Assembly: GCF_000384295.1 (NCBI RefSeq)
Contig: NZ_KB913037.1
Coordinates: forward strand, 7,193,533-7,257,532
Source: Amycolatopsis balhimycina FH 1894
Lineage (GTDB): Bacteria; Actinomycetota; Actinomycetes; Mycobacteriales; Pseudonocardiaceae
Direction of reading: 5' to 3'
DNA length: 64,000 nucleotides
In this document: positions 25,401 through 34,764 of the stretch, piece by piece
How the letters are laid out: each line of letters begins with the position of its first letter
Position numbering within the stretch: the first letter of the stretch is position 1
Translations under genes and position numbers: made by a program
The notes under the pieces: model-generated
Seen by the model: only the letters and a program-made list of their open reading frames with translations
Database searches by the model: none
What the model was told of the DNA's origin: nothing

Positions 25401-28400
25401 GTGCACCTGAAAAGCCTGACGCTCAAGGGCTTCAAGTCCTTCGCTTCGGCCACCACGCTGCGCTTCGAGCCCGGGATCACCTGCGTGGTCGGGCCGAACG
25501 GCTCCGGCAAGTCGAACGTGCTGGACGCGCTGCGCTGGGTCATGGGCACCCAGGGCGCCAAGGACCTGCGCGGCGGCAAGATGGAGGACGTCATCTTCGC
25601 CGGCACCGCGGGCCGCGCCCCGCTCGGCCGCGCCGAGGTCACCCTCACCATCGACAACGCCGACGGCGCGCTCCCCATCGAGTACTCCGAGGTGTCGATC
25701 ACCCGCCGGATGTTCCGCGACGGCGCGAGCGAGTACGAGATCAACGGCGACCGCTGCCGCCTGATGGACGTCCAGGAACTGCTGTCCGACTCCGGCATCG
25801 GCCGCGAGATGCACGTCATCGTCGGGCAGGGCCAGCTGGCGGCGATCCTCGAGTCCAAGCCCGAAGAGCGCCGCGCCTTCATCGAAGAGGCCGCCGGCGT
25901 CCTCAAGCACCGCAAGCGCAAGGAACAGACCCTGCGCAAGCTGGCCAACATGCAGGGCAACCTCGACCGTCTCGGCGACCTCACCACCGAGCTGCGCCGT
26001 CAGCTCAAGCCGCTGGGCAAGCAGGCCGAGATCGCCCGCAAGGCCCAGTCGGTCCAGTCCGAGCTGCGCGACTCCCGCCTGCGGCTGCTGGCCGACGACC
26101 TGGTCACCCAGCGCGACGCGCTCGCGCGTGAGGAGGCCGACGAGAAGACGGCCCGCCAGCGCCGCGCCGAGGTCGAGCAGCACCTCGAGATCGTCTCCGC
26201 CGAAGAAGCCGAGCTGGAAGCCTCGCTCGCCGAGGACGCGCCGCTGCTGCAGACCGCCCAGGAGACCTGGTACAAGCTGTCCGCGCTGGCCGAGCGCCTG
26301 CGCGGCACCGTCCGCCTCGCGATCGAGCGCCAGCGGCACCTCTCCGCCGACGTCTCGACGACCACCGGCGGCCGCGACCCCGAAGAGCTCCTCGAAGAGG
26401 CCGAGCGCGTCGCCGAGCAGGAGGAAGAGCTCAACGAGGCCGTCATGGAGGCCCGGGAGCTGCTCGCCCAGACCGTGCTGCGGCGCGAAGACCTCGAACA
26501 ACGCGTCCAGGCCGCCGAACGTGCGCACTGGGCCGCCGTCCGCGCCATCGCCGACCGCCGCGAGGGCATGGCCAAGCTGACCGGCCAGGTCGAGGCCCTG
26601 CGCAGCAAGAACGGCGCCACCTCCGACGAGATCGACCGCCTCAGCGTCTCGCTCGAAGAAGCCGCCGAGCGCGCCGAGATCGCCGTCGAAGAACTGGAGA
26701 TGGCCAAGGCCGAGGGCGGGGTCGAAGAGTCCGACGACGCCGGCCTGATGGACCACCACGACCGCGCGGTCGAGGCCAACAACGCCGCGAAGGCGCGCGT
26801 CGAAGAGCTGGTCAAGGCCGAACGCGCCGCCGAGCGCGAGATCGCGTCGGAGAAGGCGCGCGTCGAGGCGCTGTCCATGGGCCTCAAGCGCAAGGACGGC
26901 GCGGGCGCGCTGCTCGGCGCGTCCCACGAGCTGCCGGGCCTGCTCGGCTCGGTCGCCGCGCTCCTCACCGTCGAGCCGGGGTACGAGGTCGCGCTGGCCG
27001 CTGCCCTCGGCCCGGTGGCCGATGCGGTCGCCGTCACCGGCGGCGAAGACGCTCTTCGTGCGCTGAAGTACTTGAAGGACACCGATTCCGGTCGCGCGGG
27101 CATCCTGCTCGGCGGTCCGGAGTCCACTGTGGACATCTATTCGTGGCCGTCGCTGCCGGAAGGCGCGCGCTGGGCGCGTGAGGTCGTCACGGCCCCCGCG
27201 CAGCTGCGTCCCGCCGTCGAGCAAGCCCTCGACAAGCTGGCGTTGGTCCGCGACCTGGACGCCGCCCGCCACCTCGTCGCGGTCCACCCCGAAGTCCGGG
27301 CGGTCACCGCCGAGGGTGACGTCTTCGGTGCCCGCTGGGCGATCGGTGGCTCCGGCAAGCGCGAGAGCGTGATCGAGGTCCAGGCCGCCGTCGACGAGGC
27401 GGGGGAGCGGCTCCGCCTGGCCGAGCGGTCGCTGGAGCGGTACGCGGCCGAGCTGGAAGGCGCCCGCGCCGAGCAGCAGGCGCGCCGCGAAGAGGTGTCG
27501 CAAGCCAAGGACGCTCTGGGCGAGGCGAAGGTCCGCAAGGCCCGCTCGTCGGAGCGGCTCAACCGGATGCAGCAGGCCGCCCGCCAGGCGCAGGCCGAGG
27601 TCGAACGGTTCAGCGGGCAGCGCGCGAAGGTCGAGCAGAGCCGCGTCCAGGCCCTCGCCCAGCTCGCCGAGCTGGAGGAACGGCTCGCCGCCGTCGCCGA
27701 GCAGCCGGTCGAGGACGACCCGGACACCGCCGAGCGCGACCAGGCCGTCGAAGAGCTGGCCGTCGTCCGGCAGGAAGAGATGGAAGCGCGGCTCGCGCAG
27801 CGCACCGCCGAGGAGCGGGCACGCAGCATCGCGGGCAAGGCCGAAGGCCTCCGCCGCGCCGCCCACGCCGAGCAGCAGGCCCGCGAACGCGCCGAACGCG
27901 CCGCCACGGCCCGCAAGCGCGGTGCCGAGATCGCCAACGCCGTCGTCGACGGCGGCGAGATCGCGCTGGAGCGCATCGAGCAGTCGGTCCAGCGCGCGGC
28001 CACCGAACGCGACCAGGTCCAGGCTCGCCGGCAGAGCCGCGAGCAGGCATTGACCGGCGTCCGCGCCAAGGTCCGCGAGCTCACCGGCGAGCTGGAGAAG
28101 CTGACCGACGCCGTCCACCGCGACGAGGTGCTGCGCGCCGAACAGCGGCTGCGGCTGGAGACCCTGGAAGCCAAGATCGCCGAGGACTTCGGCATGGGGC
28201 TGGCGGACCTCGTCCGCGAGTACGGCCCGGACGTCCCGGTCCCGCCGAGCGCGGGCGAGATGGCCGAGTACGAGGCGGCCAAGGACCGCGGCGAAGACGT
28301 CACGCCGCCGCCGCCCATGCCCTACGACCGCGACACCCAGGCCCGCCGCGCCAAGCGCGCCGAGAAGGACCTGTCGTTGCTGGGCAAGGTGAACCCGCTG

Positions 28401-29003
28401 GCGCTGGAGGAGTTCGCGGCGCTGGAGGAGCGGTACAAGTTCCTCTCCACGCAGCTGGAAGACCTCAAGGACACCCGCAAGGACCTCGAAGCGGTCATCA
28501 AGCAGGTCGACGAGAAGATCCTCGAGGTCTTCGCCTCGGCGTACGAGGACGTGGCCCGCGAGTTCGAAACGGTGTTCAGCGTGCTCTTCCCGGGCGGCGA
28601 GGGCCGGATGGTCCTCACCGAACCGGACGACATGCTGAGCACCGGCGTCGACGTCGAAGCGCGGCCGCCGGGCAAGAAGGTGAAGCGGCTGTCCCTGCTC
28701 TCCGGTGGCGAGAAGTCGCTGGTCGCGGTGGGCATGCTGGTCGCGATCTTCCGGGCCCGGCCGTCCCCCTTCTACGTCATGGACGAGGTCGAGGCCGCGC
28801 TGGACGACACCAACATGCGCCGGCTGATCGGGCTGCTGGAGCAGCTGCGCGACTCGTCGCAGCTGATCATCATCACCCACCAGAAGCCGACCATGGAGAT
28901 CGCCGACGCGCTCTACGGCGTGAGCATGCAGGGCGACGGCATCACGAAGGTGATCTCGCAGCGCTTGCGCACGGCCGAGGACGAACCGGTCGCGGTCGGC
29001 TGA
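25401..29003 (+). CDS. smc: Chromosome segregation protein SMC
   Basis: Condensin ATPase (1200 aa) that dimerises and compacts and organises the chromosome with ScpA/ScpB. The N-terminal head has Walker A GPNGSGKS (residues 31-38). Long Glu/Arg/Ala-rich coiled coils flank a hinge at about residues 500-665. The C-terminal head has the signature LLSGGEKSLVAVG (near 1100) and Walker B YVMDEVEAALDD (near 1125). GTG start. Length is normal. ftsY lies 3.8 kb downstream, with a DUF3455 gene, a symporter and anmK between them. Confidence 0.98.
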   Translation: MHLKSLTLKGFKSFASATTLRFEPGITCVVGPNGSGKSNVLDALRWVMGTQGAKDLRGGKMEDVIFAGTAGRAPLGRAEVTLTIDNADGALPIEYSEVSITRRMFRDGASEYEINGDRCRLMDVQELLSDSGIGREMHVIVGQGQLAAILESKPEERRAFIEEAAGVLKHRKRKEQTLRKLANMQGNLDRLGDLTTELRRQLKPLGKQAEIARKAQSVQSELRDSRLRLLADDLVTQRDALAREEADEKTARQRRAEVEQHLEIVSAEEAELEASLAEDAPLLQTAQETWYKLSALAERLRGTVRLAIERQRHLSADVSTTTGGRDPEELLEEAERVAEQEEELNEAVMEARELLAQTVLRREDLEQRVQAAERAHWAAVRAIADRREGMAKLTGQVEALRSKNGATSDEIDRLSVSLEEAAERAEIAVEELEMAKAEGGVEESDDAGLMDHHDRAVEANNAAKARVEELVKAERAAEREIASEKARVEALSMGLKRKDGAGALLGASHELPGLLGSVAALLTVEPGYEVALAAALGPVADAVAVTGGEDALRALKYLKDTDSGRAGILLGGPESTVDIYSWPSLPEGARWAREVVTAPAQLRPAVEQALDKLALVRDLDAARHLVAVHPEVRAVTAEGDVFGARWAIGGSGKRESVIEVQAAVDEAGERLRLAERSLERYAAELEGARAEQQARREEVSQAKDALGEAKVRKARSSERLNRMQQAARQAQAEVERFSGQRAKVEQSRVQALAQLAELEERLAAVAEQPVEDDPDTAERDQAVEELAVVRQEEMEARLAQRTAEERARSIAGKAEGLRRAAHAEQQARERAERAATARKRGAEIANAVVDGGEIALERIEQSVQRAATERDQVQARRQSREQALTGVRAKVRELTGELEKLTDAVHRDEVLRAEQRLRLETLEAKIAEDFGMGLADLVREYGPDVPVPPSAGEMAEYEAAKDRGEDVTPPPPMPYDRDTQARRAKRAEKDLSLLGKVNPLALEEFAALEERYKFLSTQLEDLKDTRKDLEAVIKQVDEKILEVFASAYEDVAREFETVFSVLFPGGEGRMVLTEPDDMLSTGVDVEARPPGKKVKRLSLLSGGEKSLVAVGMLVAIFRARPSPFYVMDEVEAALDDTNMRRLIGLLEQLRDSSQLIIITHQKPTMEIADALYGVSMQGDGITKVISQRLRTAEDEPVAVG

Positions 29004-29007
29004 GAGC

Positions 29008-29229
29008 TCACATCTCGTCTTCGCGCGGCGCCCGGTCGTCCGGCCGGGCCCGCGGCTCGTAGGTCCTGAGGTCGCTGCCCATCCACTGAGCGTCGTCGAT
29101 CCGTGCCCGGCGCCCGCGCGGGGTGATCATGCCGCGTTTGACGCCGCGTTTGCGGTCGGACCGGTCCAAGATCAGCGCGATGACGAGCACCACGGCGAGC
29201 ACCACACCGATGCCGATGAAAAACCCCAT
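29008..29229 (-). CDS. Small single-span membrane protein
   Basis: 73 aa, unrecognised. The N-terminus is one hydrophobic span (FFIGIGVVLAVVLVIALIL) followed by a basic stop-transfer stretch (DRSDRKRGVKRG) and a hydrophilic tail ending in acidic residues. It is convergent with smc, 4 bp apart, and is preceded by a strong hairpin at 29235-29267 that separates it from the next gene. Function unknown. Confidence 0.7.
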   Translation of the reverse strand: MGFFIGIGVVLAVVLVIALILDRSDRKRGVKRGMITPRGRRARIDDAQWMGSDLRTYEPRARPDDRAPREDEM

Positions 29230-29234
29230 GTGAT

Positions 29235-29267
29235 CCCTCCCGCACCCAGGCTACGGGAGCGGGAGGG
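29235..29267 (-). terminator. Hairpin after the DUF3455 gene
   Basis: Perfect 9-bp stem CCCTCCCGC / GCGGGAGGG with a 15-nt loop, 14 bp beyond the stop of the DUF3455 gene and just upstream of the small membrane protein gene. Likely a U-less intrinsic terminator of the upstream minus-strand transcript. Confidence 0.5.
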
Positions 29268-29280
29268 GTGTCACATCCGC

Positions 29281-29781
29281 TTATCCGGCGACCCAGAAGG
29301 CGTAGTCCGCGGAATACTTCACCGCCGTCTGCGCCCCGGCCGTGCACGCCCCCGCCGGGGCCACGCCGCCGCGGGTGTTGAGGCGCTGGATGTACGTCAC
29401 CTTGCCGAAGACCCCGTCTCCGGTGTTGAGGTTCGCCTTGAGCAGCAGCTGCGGGACCGCGCCGTCCTTCGGTGCGTTGGCGACGGCCGCCGCACCGACC
29501 GTGCTGCCGTCCACAGTGGACGTCCACACCGGGCCCTTGCTGTGGATGGCCACCGGGTGGCCGTGTTTCGACAGCACCGCGGCGGGCTGGATCAGCGTCC
29601 ACGCGCCGTTCGTGCAGCCGTAGATCTGCACGCCCTCGCCGTAGTAGGTGGCCAGCGGGCGGTTGCCGTCGGGGACCTTGATCGTGTCCGGGACCTTCGC
29701 TGCCGCCGGGGTGGCCGAAGCCGTCGCCGCGCCGCCGACCAGCAGGGCGCCGATCGCGAGCGCCACCGTCATCCGTTTCAT
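29281..29781 (-). CDS. Secreted DUF3455 domain protein
   Basis: 166 aa exported protein. A cleavable signal peptide is evident (MKRMTVALAIGALLVGGAATASA). The body matches the DUF3455 pattern: YYGEGVQIYGCTNG near the start, HSKGPVWTS in the middle and ending YSADYAFWVAG. The domain has no assigned biochemical role. The ATG at 29781 is chosen because it starts the signal peptide; longer frames upstream lack a ribosome site. It lies 85 bp downstream of the symporter stop on the same strand. Confidence 0.85.
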   Translation of the reverse strand: MKRMTVALAIGALLVGGAATASATPAAAKVPDTIKVPDGNRPLATYYGEGVQIYGCTNGAWTLIQPAAVLSKHGHPVAIHSKGPVWTSTVDGSTVGAAAVANAPKDGAVPQLLLKANLNTGDGVFGKVTYIQRLNTRGGVAPAGACTAGAQTAVKYSADYAFWVAG

Positions 29782-29866
29782 GTTCCCACCTTCGATTTCC
29801 TCCCGCCGCTTTCCGGCGGGCTCCCGCAATCCAACACGGGAGGCCGCCGGAAACGGTTCAGAAGGA

Positions 29867-31432
29867 TCAGGCGGCGGCGACCTCTTCCGTTTCGCCCGCG
29901 GCTTCGGCCTCGGCGGCCTTCGGGTCCGGCGTCCGGTGCCGCAGGGCCAGCAGACCCCCGACGACCAGCGTGATCACCACGCCGAGCAGCGTGTACCACG
30001 GGTAGGCGAGTGCCACGCGATCCCCGCCCGCCTTGCTGAAGTCGACGCCGATCAGGCCACCGGTCTTCGCGCTGAACTTCACGCCGAGGATGACGAACGC
30101 CATCACCACGACCGTGACGACGAACGCGACGATCGCGTCCGCCTGCCGCGCCTTCTTGATCAGCAGGCCCAGCAGGAACGAGCCCAGCAGCGCGCCGTAG
30201 GTGTAGCCGGTGATGGCCAGGCCGAGCTCGATCACCGAGTTCTTCGTGGTGGAGAACAGCGACGCGAACACCGCGAACACGACCGCCCAGATCAGTGTCC
30301 ACATGCGACCGTGTCGCAGCAGCTTCGAGTCTTCCGGTGAACGTTTGGTGAACCGCTGGTAGAGGTCGGCCACGGTGGACGTCGAAAGCGCGTTGAGCGC
30401 CGAGGCCAAAGCGCCCATGGTCGAGGCGAGGACACCGGCGATGAGCAGGCCCGAGACGCCGGCCGGCAGGTCGTCGATGATGAACCGCGAGAACACGTCG
30501 TCCGGGCTCTGCAGGCCGAGCTGCGCGACCGTCTTGCGGCCGTTGAACACCCACAGCATCGCCCCGACCAGCAGGAACAGCGCGAACTGGATGGTGACGA
30601 TGATGCCGCTGCCGATGAGCGCCTTCTGGCCGTCGCGCAGGCTGCGCGTGGCCATCAGCCGCTGCGCGATCAGCTGGTCGGCGCCGTGCGAGGCCATCGA
30701 CAGCGCCGCGCCGCCGAGCACCGCCGTCACGAAGGCGTACGGGCTGGTCAGCAGGTTCTTCGTGAAGTCGACGAGCATGAACTTGCCGTCCGCGGACGCC
30801 TGCGACGCCCAGCCGGCGGGCAGCTTGTTGAGCAGCACGATCGCGGCCACCGCGGCGCCGCCGAGGTACAGCGACAGCTGGATGACGTCGACCCAGACGA
30901 CCGCCTTGATCCCGCCGATGTAGGCGTAGATCAGCGTCAGCGCGGTCAGGATCACCACGATCACCCAGTAGTCCAGGTGGATGTTGTAGTGCCCCAGGAT
31001 CACCTTGATCGGGATCGCGCCGGCGAAGAGGCGCACGCCCTCGGCGAGCAGCCGCGTGATCACGAACGTCACCGACGCGGTGCCCTGCAGCCCGGAGCCG
31101 AACCGCTTCCCGAGGAAGGCGTACGCGCTGACGAGGTTGCCCCGGAAGTAGCGCGGCAGCAGCACGAACGCGGCGATGGTCCGGCCGATGATGTAGCCGA
31201 AGGCCAGCTGCAGGAACAGGAACGCGTTGCCGAAGACCAGCCCGGGCGTGCTGATCACGGTCAGCGTCGAGGTCTCCGTGGCCACCACCGACAGCATCAC
31301 CGCGCCCCACGGGAGGCTGCGCTCGCCGACGAAGTAGTCGGCCGCCGACCGTTGCTTCCGGCCGACGAGCACGCCTATCAGCGGCATCGCCGCCAGGTAG
31401 ATCACGATGATGGCGAGGTCAACACCGCGCAT
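29867..31432 (-). CDS. Sodium:solute symporter (SSS family)
   Basis: Membrane symporter (521 aa) with about 13 hydrophobic segments. It opens with DLAIIVIYLAAMPLIGVLVG and has SADYFVGERSLPW, the conserved SSS N-terminal pattern, then TETSTLTVISTPG in the first unwound helix. It lies 17 bp downstream of anmK on the same strand, so the two are probably one operon. SSS members carry sugars, sialic acids and amino acids; context suggests a cell-wall sugar such as anhydro-MurNAc or MurNAc, but that is inference. Confidence 0.9.
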   Translation of the reverse strand: MRGVDLAIIVIYLAAMPLIGVLVGRKQRSAADYFVGERSLPWGAVMLSVVATETSTLTVISTPGLVFGNAFLFLQLAFGYIIGRTIAAFVLLPRYFRGNLVSAYAFLGKRFGSGLQGTASVTFVITRLLAEGVRLFAGAIPIKVILGHYNIHLDYWVIVVILTALTLIYAYIGGIKAVVWVDVIQLSLYLGGAAVAAIVLLNKLPAGWASQASADGKFMLVDFTKNLLTSPYAFVTAVLGGAALSMASHGADQLIAQRLMATRSLRDGQKALIGSGIIVTIQFALFLLVGAMLWVFNGRKTVAQLGLQSPDDVFSRFIIDDLPAGVSGLLIAGVLASTMGALASALNALSTSTVADLYQRFTKRSPEDSKLLRHGRMWTLIWAVVFAVFASLFSTTKNSVIELGLAITGYTYGALLGSFLLGLLIKKARQADAIVAFVVTVVVMAFVILGVKFSAKTGGLIGVDFSKAGGDRVALAYPWYTLLGVVITLVVGGLLALRHRTPDPKAAEAEAAGETEEVAAA

Positions 31433-31449
31433 GGATCTCTCCTACCGTC

Positions 31450-32667
31450 CTATCCGGCCTTCTCCGCGACTCGCAACCGTGTCACGGTGCCCCCCAGCGG
31501 GGCGGGAAGGATCAGGGGCCCGGCGCCCGGGACCAGCGCGCCGAGCAGGCGCGGCCCGCGGGCGCCCGTCGCCGACGGCACCGTACCGGGCACGCCGCAC
31601 CAGGTGAGCCAGCCGAGCAGCGCGGTGAGGTACGCCTCCTTGCCGGCACCGGGCAGGCCGAGGTCGTCGCTGGTCTTGAGCACCGTATTGGGCACTGTGG
31701 GCAGGGCACGGGTCAGAGCCGACATCAGCGCCGGGTTCGCGACGCCGCCGCCGGAAGCGATGACCGTGGTGACGCCGTGGCGCACGCACTGGCCGGCGAC
31801 GGTCACCGCGGTCAGCTCGGTCAGCGTCGCCAGCAGGTCGGCGGGATCGACCGGGCCGACGCCGGCGAGGGCGGCGTCGAGGTAGGGCGCGTTGAAGTGC
31901 TCCTTGCCGGTGGACTTCGGGGGCGCGGCGGCGAAGTACGGGTCGGCGAGCAGCCTGCCCAGCAGGTCCGGGCGCACCGACCCGCCGAGGGCGAGCTGAC
32001 CGTCGACGTCGGTGCGCCGCCCGGTGACGCGGTGGGCCGCGAGGTCGAGCAGCGCGTTGGCGGGCCCGGTGTCGTAGGCGATCGCCGGCTCGCCCGCGGT
32101 GACGACGGTGATGTTCGCGATGCCGCCGAGGTTGAGCGCGGCGACCGGGTGGCCGGTGTCCTCGGCCAGGCCGCGCAGCCACAGCTGGTCGAGTGTGCTC
32201 GCCAGGGGAGCGCCGTGGCCGCCCGCGGCGACGTCGCGGGCCCGCAGGTCGGCGCACACCGGCAGCCCGGTGCGCTCGGCGATCCAGGCGGGCTGGCCGA
32301 GCTGCAGGGTGCCGCGGACGTGGCCGTCCTCCACCCAGTGGAAGACCGTCTGCCCCAGCGACGCGACCAGGTCCCCGCGTCCGCCGGCCAGTTCTCCGGC
32401 GCCCCGCACGGCCGCGTCGGCGAACGCCTGGCCGACGCCGGTGTCGAGCCGCGTCAGCTCGCCCGCGGTGCACGGGTTCGGCGGCAGTGCGGCGAGCAGG
32501 GCTTCGCGCAGCGGTTCGGGGTAGGGGACGTCGAGCTCGCCGAGCGGCGTCAGCACGACCGTGCCGTCCTCCGCGTGCAGGTCGGCCGCGGCCACGTCGA
32601 TGCCGTCGACCGACGTGCCCGAGATCAGCCCGATCACCCGGTAGCCGTGGTCGGCGCGTATCCCCAT
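31450..32667 (-). CDS. anmK: Anhydro-N-acetylmuramic acid kinase
   Basis: Cytosolic sugar kinase (405 aa) of the ASKHA fold that phosphorylates and opens 1,6-anhydro-MurNAc to MurNAc-6-phosphate during wall recycling. GLISGTSVDGID (about residues 13-24) is the diagnostic N-terminal phosphate loop; ALNLGGIANIT and AYDTGPANALLD follow, and VIASGGGVANPALM is the C-terminal adenosine-site motif. No good ribosome site precedes the ATG at 32667, so the start is the least certain part. It is the first gene of a probable two-gene operon with the symporter, and divergent from ftsY. Confidence 0.94.
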   Translation of the reverse strand: MGIRADHGYRVIGLISGTSVDGIDVAAADLHAEDGTVVLTPLGELDVPYPEPLREALLAALPPNPCTAGELTRLDTGVGQAFADAAVRGAGELAGGRGDLVASLGQTVFHWVEDGHVRGTLQLGQPAWIAERTGLPVCADLRARDVAAGGHGAPLASTLDQLWLRGLAEDTGHPVAALNLGGIANITVVTAGEPAIAYDTGPANALLDLAAHRVTGRRTDVDGQLALGGSVRPDLLGRLLADPYFAAAPPKSTGKEHFNAPYLDAALAGVGPVDPADLLATLTELTAVTVAGQCVRHGVTTVIASGGGVANPALMSALTRALPTVPNTVLKTSDDLGLPGAGKEAYLTALLGWLTWCGVPGTVPSATGARGPRLLGALVPGAGPLILPAPLGGTVTRLRVAEKAG

Positions 32668-32806
32668 CCGGAGGGGTTTAGTGCAGCACCCGGTGTGACG
32701 CAACCCACGTGGTGAAGTCTTGCCCCAATCGGGACCTACGTCGTGACGAATTGCCTGGGTGGACGGGGTGTCCGGCGGGCGGGGACGCGGATGAAAGGAT
32801 GGGCCG

Positions 32807-34084
32807 GTGTCGAGCACCTGGTTCCTGTTCGTAGTCGTCGCCGTCGTCGTCCTGGTCGCCCTGCTGGTGACCGGCCTGCTGGTCGCGCGCAGGCGGCGGA
32901 TCAGCCTGGACGCCCAGCGCGAGGTCGAGGAGAAACCGAAGGGCGGCTCGTACGCGGCCAGCGGGGGCATCGCGCTCGCGCCCGGTGGCACGACCGAGGC
33001 TCCCGAGCACCCCGTCGAGGACCGGCCGGAGACCGACGGCCAGCCCGCGGTGGGCGACGACGCGGCCGTGCCGCGCGACTCACCGCAGCGCACGGTGCGC
33101 GACGTCAAACTGCCGGAAGAGCCCGCGGCCGCCCCCGTCACCGAGGAGATCGACCCCGCGGCCGGCCGCCTCGAGCGGCTGCGCGGCCGGCTGTCGAAGT
33201 CGCGGTCGGTGTTCGGGACGAGCCTGCTCGGCCTCCTCGGCGCCGGTGACCTCGACGAGGACTCCTGGCAGGACGTCGAAGACACGCTGCTGATGGCCGA
33301 CCTGGGCGCGGCCACCACGACCCAGCTCGTCGAGCGGCTGCGTGACGAGCTTTCCCGGCGCGCGGTGCGGTCGTCGGCCGAGGCGCGCGTAGTGCTGCAC
33401 GAGGTGCTCACGGCGCAGCTGTCCACCGATAGCGAGCGCGCGGTGCGGGCGCTGCCGCACATCGTCGACGGCAAGAAGCAGCCCGCGGTGGTGCTGATCG
33501 CGGGTGTCAACGGCACGGGCAAGACGACGACCACGGGCAAGCTCGCCCGGGTCCTGGTCGCCCAGGACAAGTCGGTGGTGCTGGGCGCGGCGGACACGTT
33601 CCGCGCGGCGGCGGCCGACCAGCTGCAGACATGGGGCGAGCGCGTCGGCGCCGAAGTCGTGCGCGGCAAGGAGGGCGCGGACCCGGCGGCGGTCGCGTTC
33701 GACGCGGTCAAGCGCGGCGTGGACACCGGCGTCGACGCGGTCCTGATCGACACCGCGGGCCGGCTGCACACGAAGACGGGCCTGATGGACGAGCTGGGCA
33801 AGGTCAAGCGCGTCGTCGAGAAGCAGGCGAAGGTCGACGAGGTGCTGCTGGTCCTCGACGCGACCACGGGCCAGAACGGGCTGATGCAGGCCCGCGTGTT
33901 CGCCGAGGTCATCGACGTCACGGGCATCGTCCTGACGAAGCTGGACGGCACCGCCAAGGGCGGCATCGTGTTCCAGGTCCAGAAGGAGCTGGGGGTGCCG
34001 GTGAAGCTGGTCGGGCTGGGCGAAGGCCCGGACGACCTGGCGCCGTTCGAGCCGGGTGCCTTCGTGGACGCCCTCCTCGGCTAA
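32807..34084 (+). CDS. ftsY: Signal recognition particle receptor FtsY
   Basis: SRP receptor GTPase (425 aa) that delivers ribosome-nascent-chain complexes to the Sec translocon. It has an N-terminal membrane segment (TWFLFVVVAVVVLVALLVTG, residues 4-23), as is usual in actinobacterial FtsY, an acidic linker, and the NG domain: G1 GVNGTGKTTT near residue 231, DTAGRLHT near 315 and TKLDGTAKGG near 378, ending FVDALLG. GTG start. smc lies about 3.8 kb upstream on the same strand. Confidence 0.97.
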   Translation: MSSTWFLFVVVAVVVLVALLVTGLLVARRRRISLDAQREVEEKPKGGSYAASGGIALAPGGTTEAPEHPVEDRPETDGQPAVGDDAAVPRDSPQRTVRDVKLPEEPAAAPVTEEIDPAAGRLERLRGRLSKSRSVFGTSLLGLLGAGDLDEDSWQDVEDTLLMADLGAATTTQLVERLRDELSRRAVRSSAEARVVLHEVLTAQLSTDSERAVRALPHIVDGKKQPAVVLIAGVNGTGKTTTTGKLARVLVAQDKSVVLGAADTFRAAAADQLQTWGERVGAEVVRGKEGADPAAVAFDAVKRGVDTGVDAVLIDTAGRLHTKTGLMDELGKVKRVVEKQAKVDEVLLVLDATTGQNGLMQARVFAEVIDVTGIVLTKLDGTAKGGIVFQVQKELGVPVKLVGLGEGPDDLAPFEPGAFVDALLG

Positions 34085-34136
34085 GTGATCGGCCGCTTCG
34101 TGGACCAGTCGCAGCCGGTCTCGCCTGAAATTCCCG

Positions 34137-34619
34137 CTAGAGCCGGAAGAGCGGTGTCCCGTCGGGTTTGCGCAGGCCGAGGCCCAGCAGGACCGGTGCC
34201 GTGGGCCGCTGGGCCGGGATGACGACCGGCGACGTCCGGTGTGCCGCGACCGTCAGCCGGGCCCAGCCGATGCCCTGCAAGGTCGGGCCCCGGCGCCGCA
34301 GCGGGTCGACGACCATCGCCGCACCGAAGTAGTCGCCGCCCGGCAGGGCGACGCGGGTGGTGTGGCCCAGCATGACGGAGAACACCGTGCCGGTGCGGCC
34401 GCCGGCCTCTTGGAGCGTGAGGATCACCGGCGTGCGCACCTTGGTGGTCAGGTGCTGGCGCACGGAGATCTCGGCCGTCCCCGCGGGCGTCCGGCCCGGC
34501 CGCGGCCAGGCGGGCAGCTGCGGCGGGCCGTCGAGTGCCCGGTCGACGAGCCGTTCCAAGAGGTTCGAGGCGGCGCCCTGGGCGAGCCAGGCCAGCGCAC
34601 CGCCGGTGTAGGAGTCCAT
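34137..34619 (-). CDS. Hypothetical protein
   Basis: 160 aa, unrecognised. An N-terminal amphipathic helix (ALAWLAQGAASNLLERLVDRAL) is followed by mixed strands with VFSVMLGHTTRVALPGGDYFGAAMVV, possibly a small beta domain. No signal peptide or catalytic motif is seen. GGAGG upstream of the ATG at 34619 supports the start; a longer frame to 34742 is less likely. It is convergent with ftsY and divergent from the acetyltransferase gene. Confidence 0.65.
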   Translation of the reverse strand: MDSYTGGALAWLAQGAASNLLERLVDRALDGPPQLPAWPRPGRTPAGTAEISVRQHLTTKVRTPVILTLQEAGGRTGTVFSVMLGHTTRVALPGGDYFGAAMVVDPLRRRGPTLQGIGWARLTVAAHRTSPVVIPAQRPTAPVLLGLGLRKPDGTPLFRL

Positions 34620-34764
34620 CGGCCTTCCCTCCGGCGAAAATCGGATGACGAGCGGACGCGGGCCGGCGCAGAATCCGGGCATGCCCGGTTGACGCACGTC
34701 CGCTCGTGCCCCTCCTCGTATCAGACGCCCCGAAGCCGTCATTCGCTACGAGAGAGGAACGAAA

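Noticed and set aside
25266..28880. A 1204-codon open frame on the strand opposite smc
   Set aside because: It mirrors smc codon by codon; high GC at third positions keeps antisense frames open. Its translation is Leu/Gly/Val/Asp-rich without domains.
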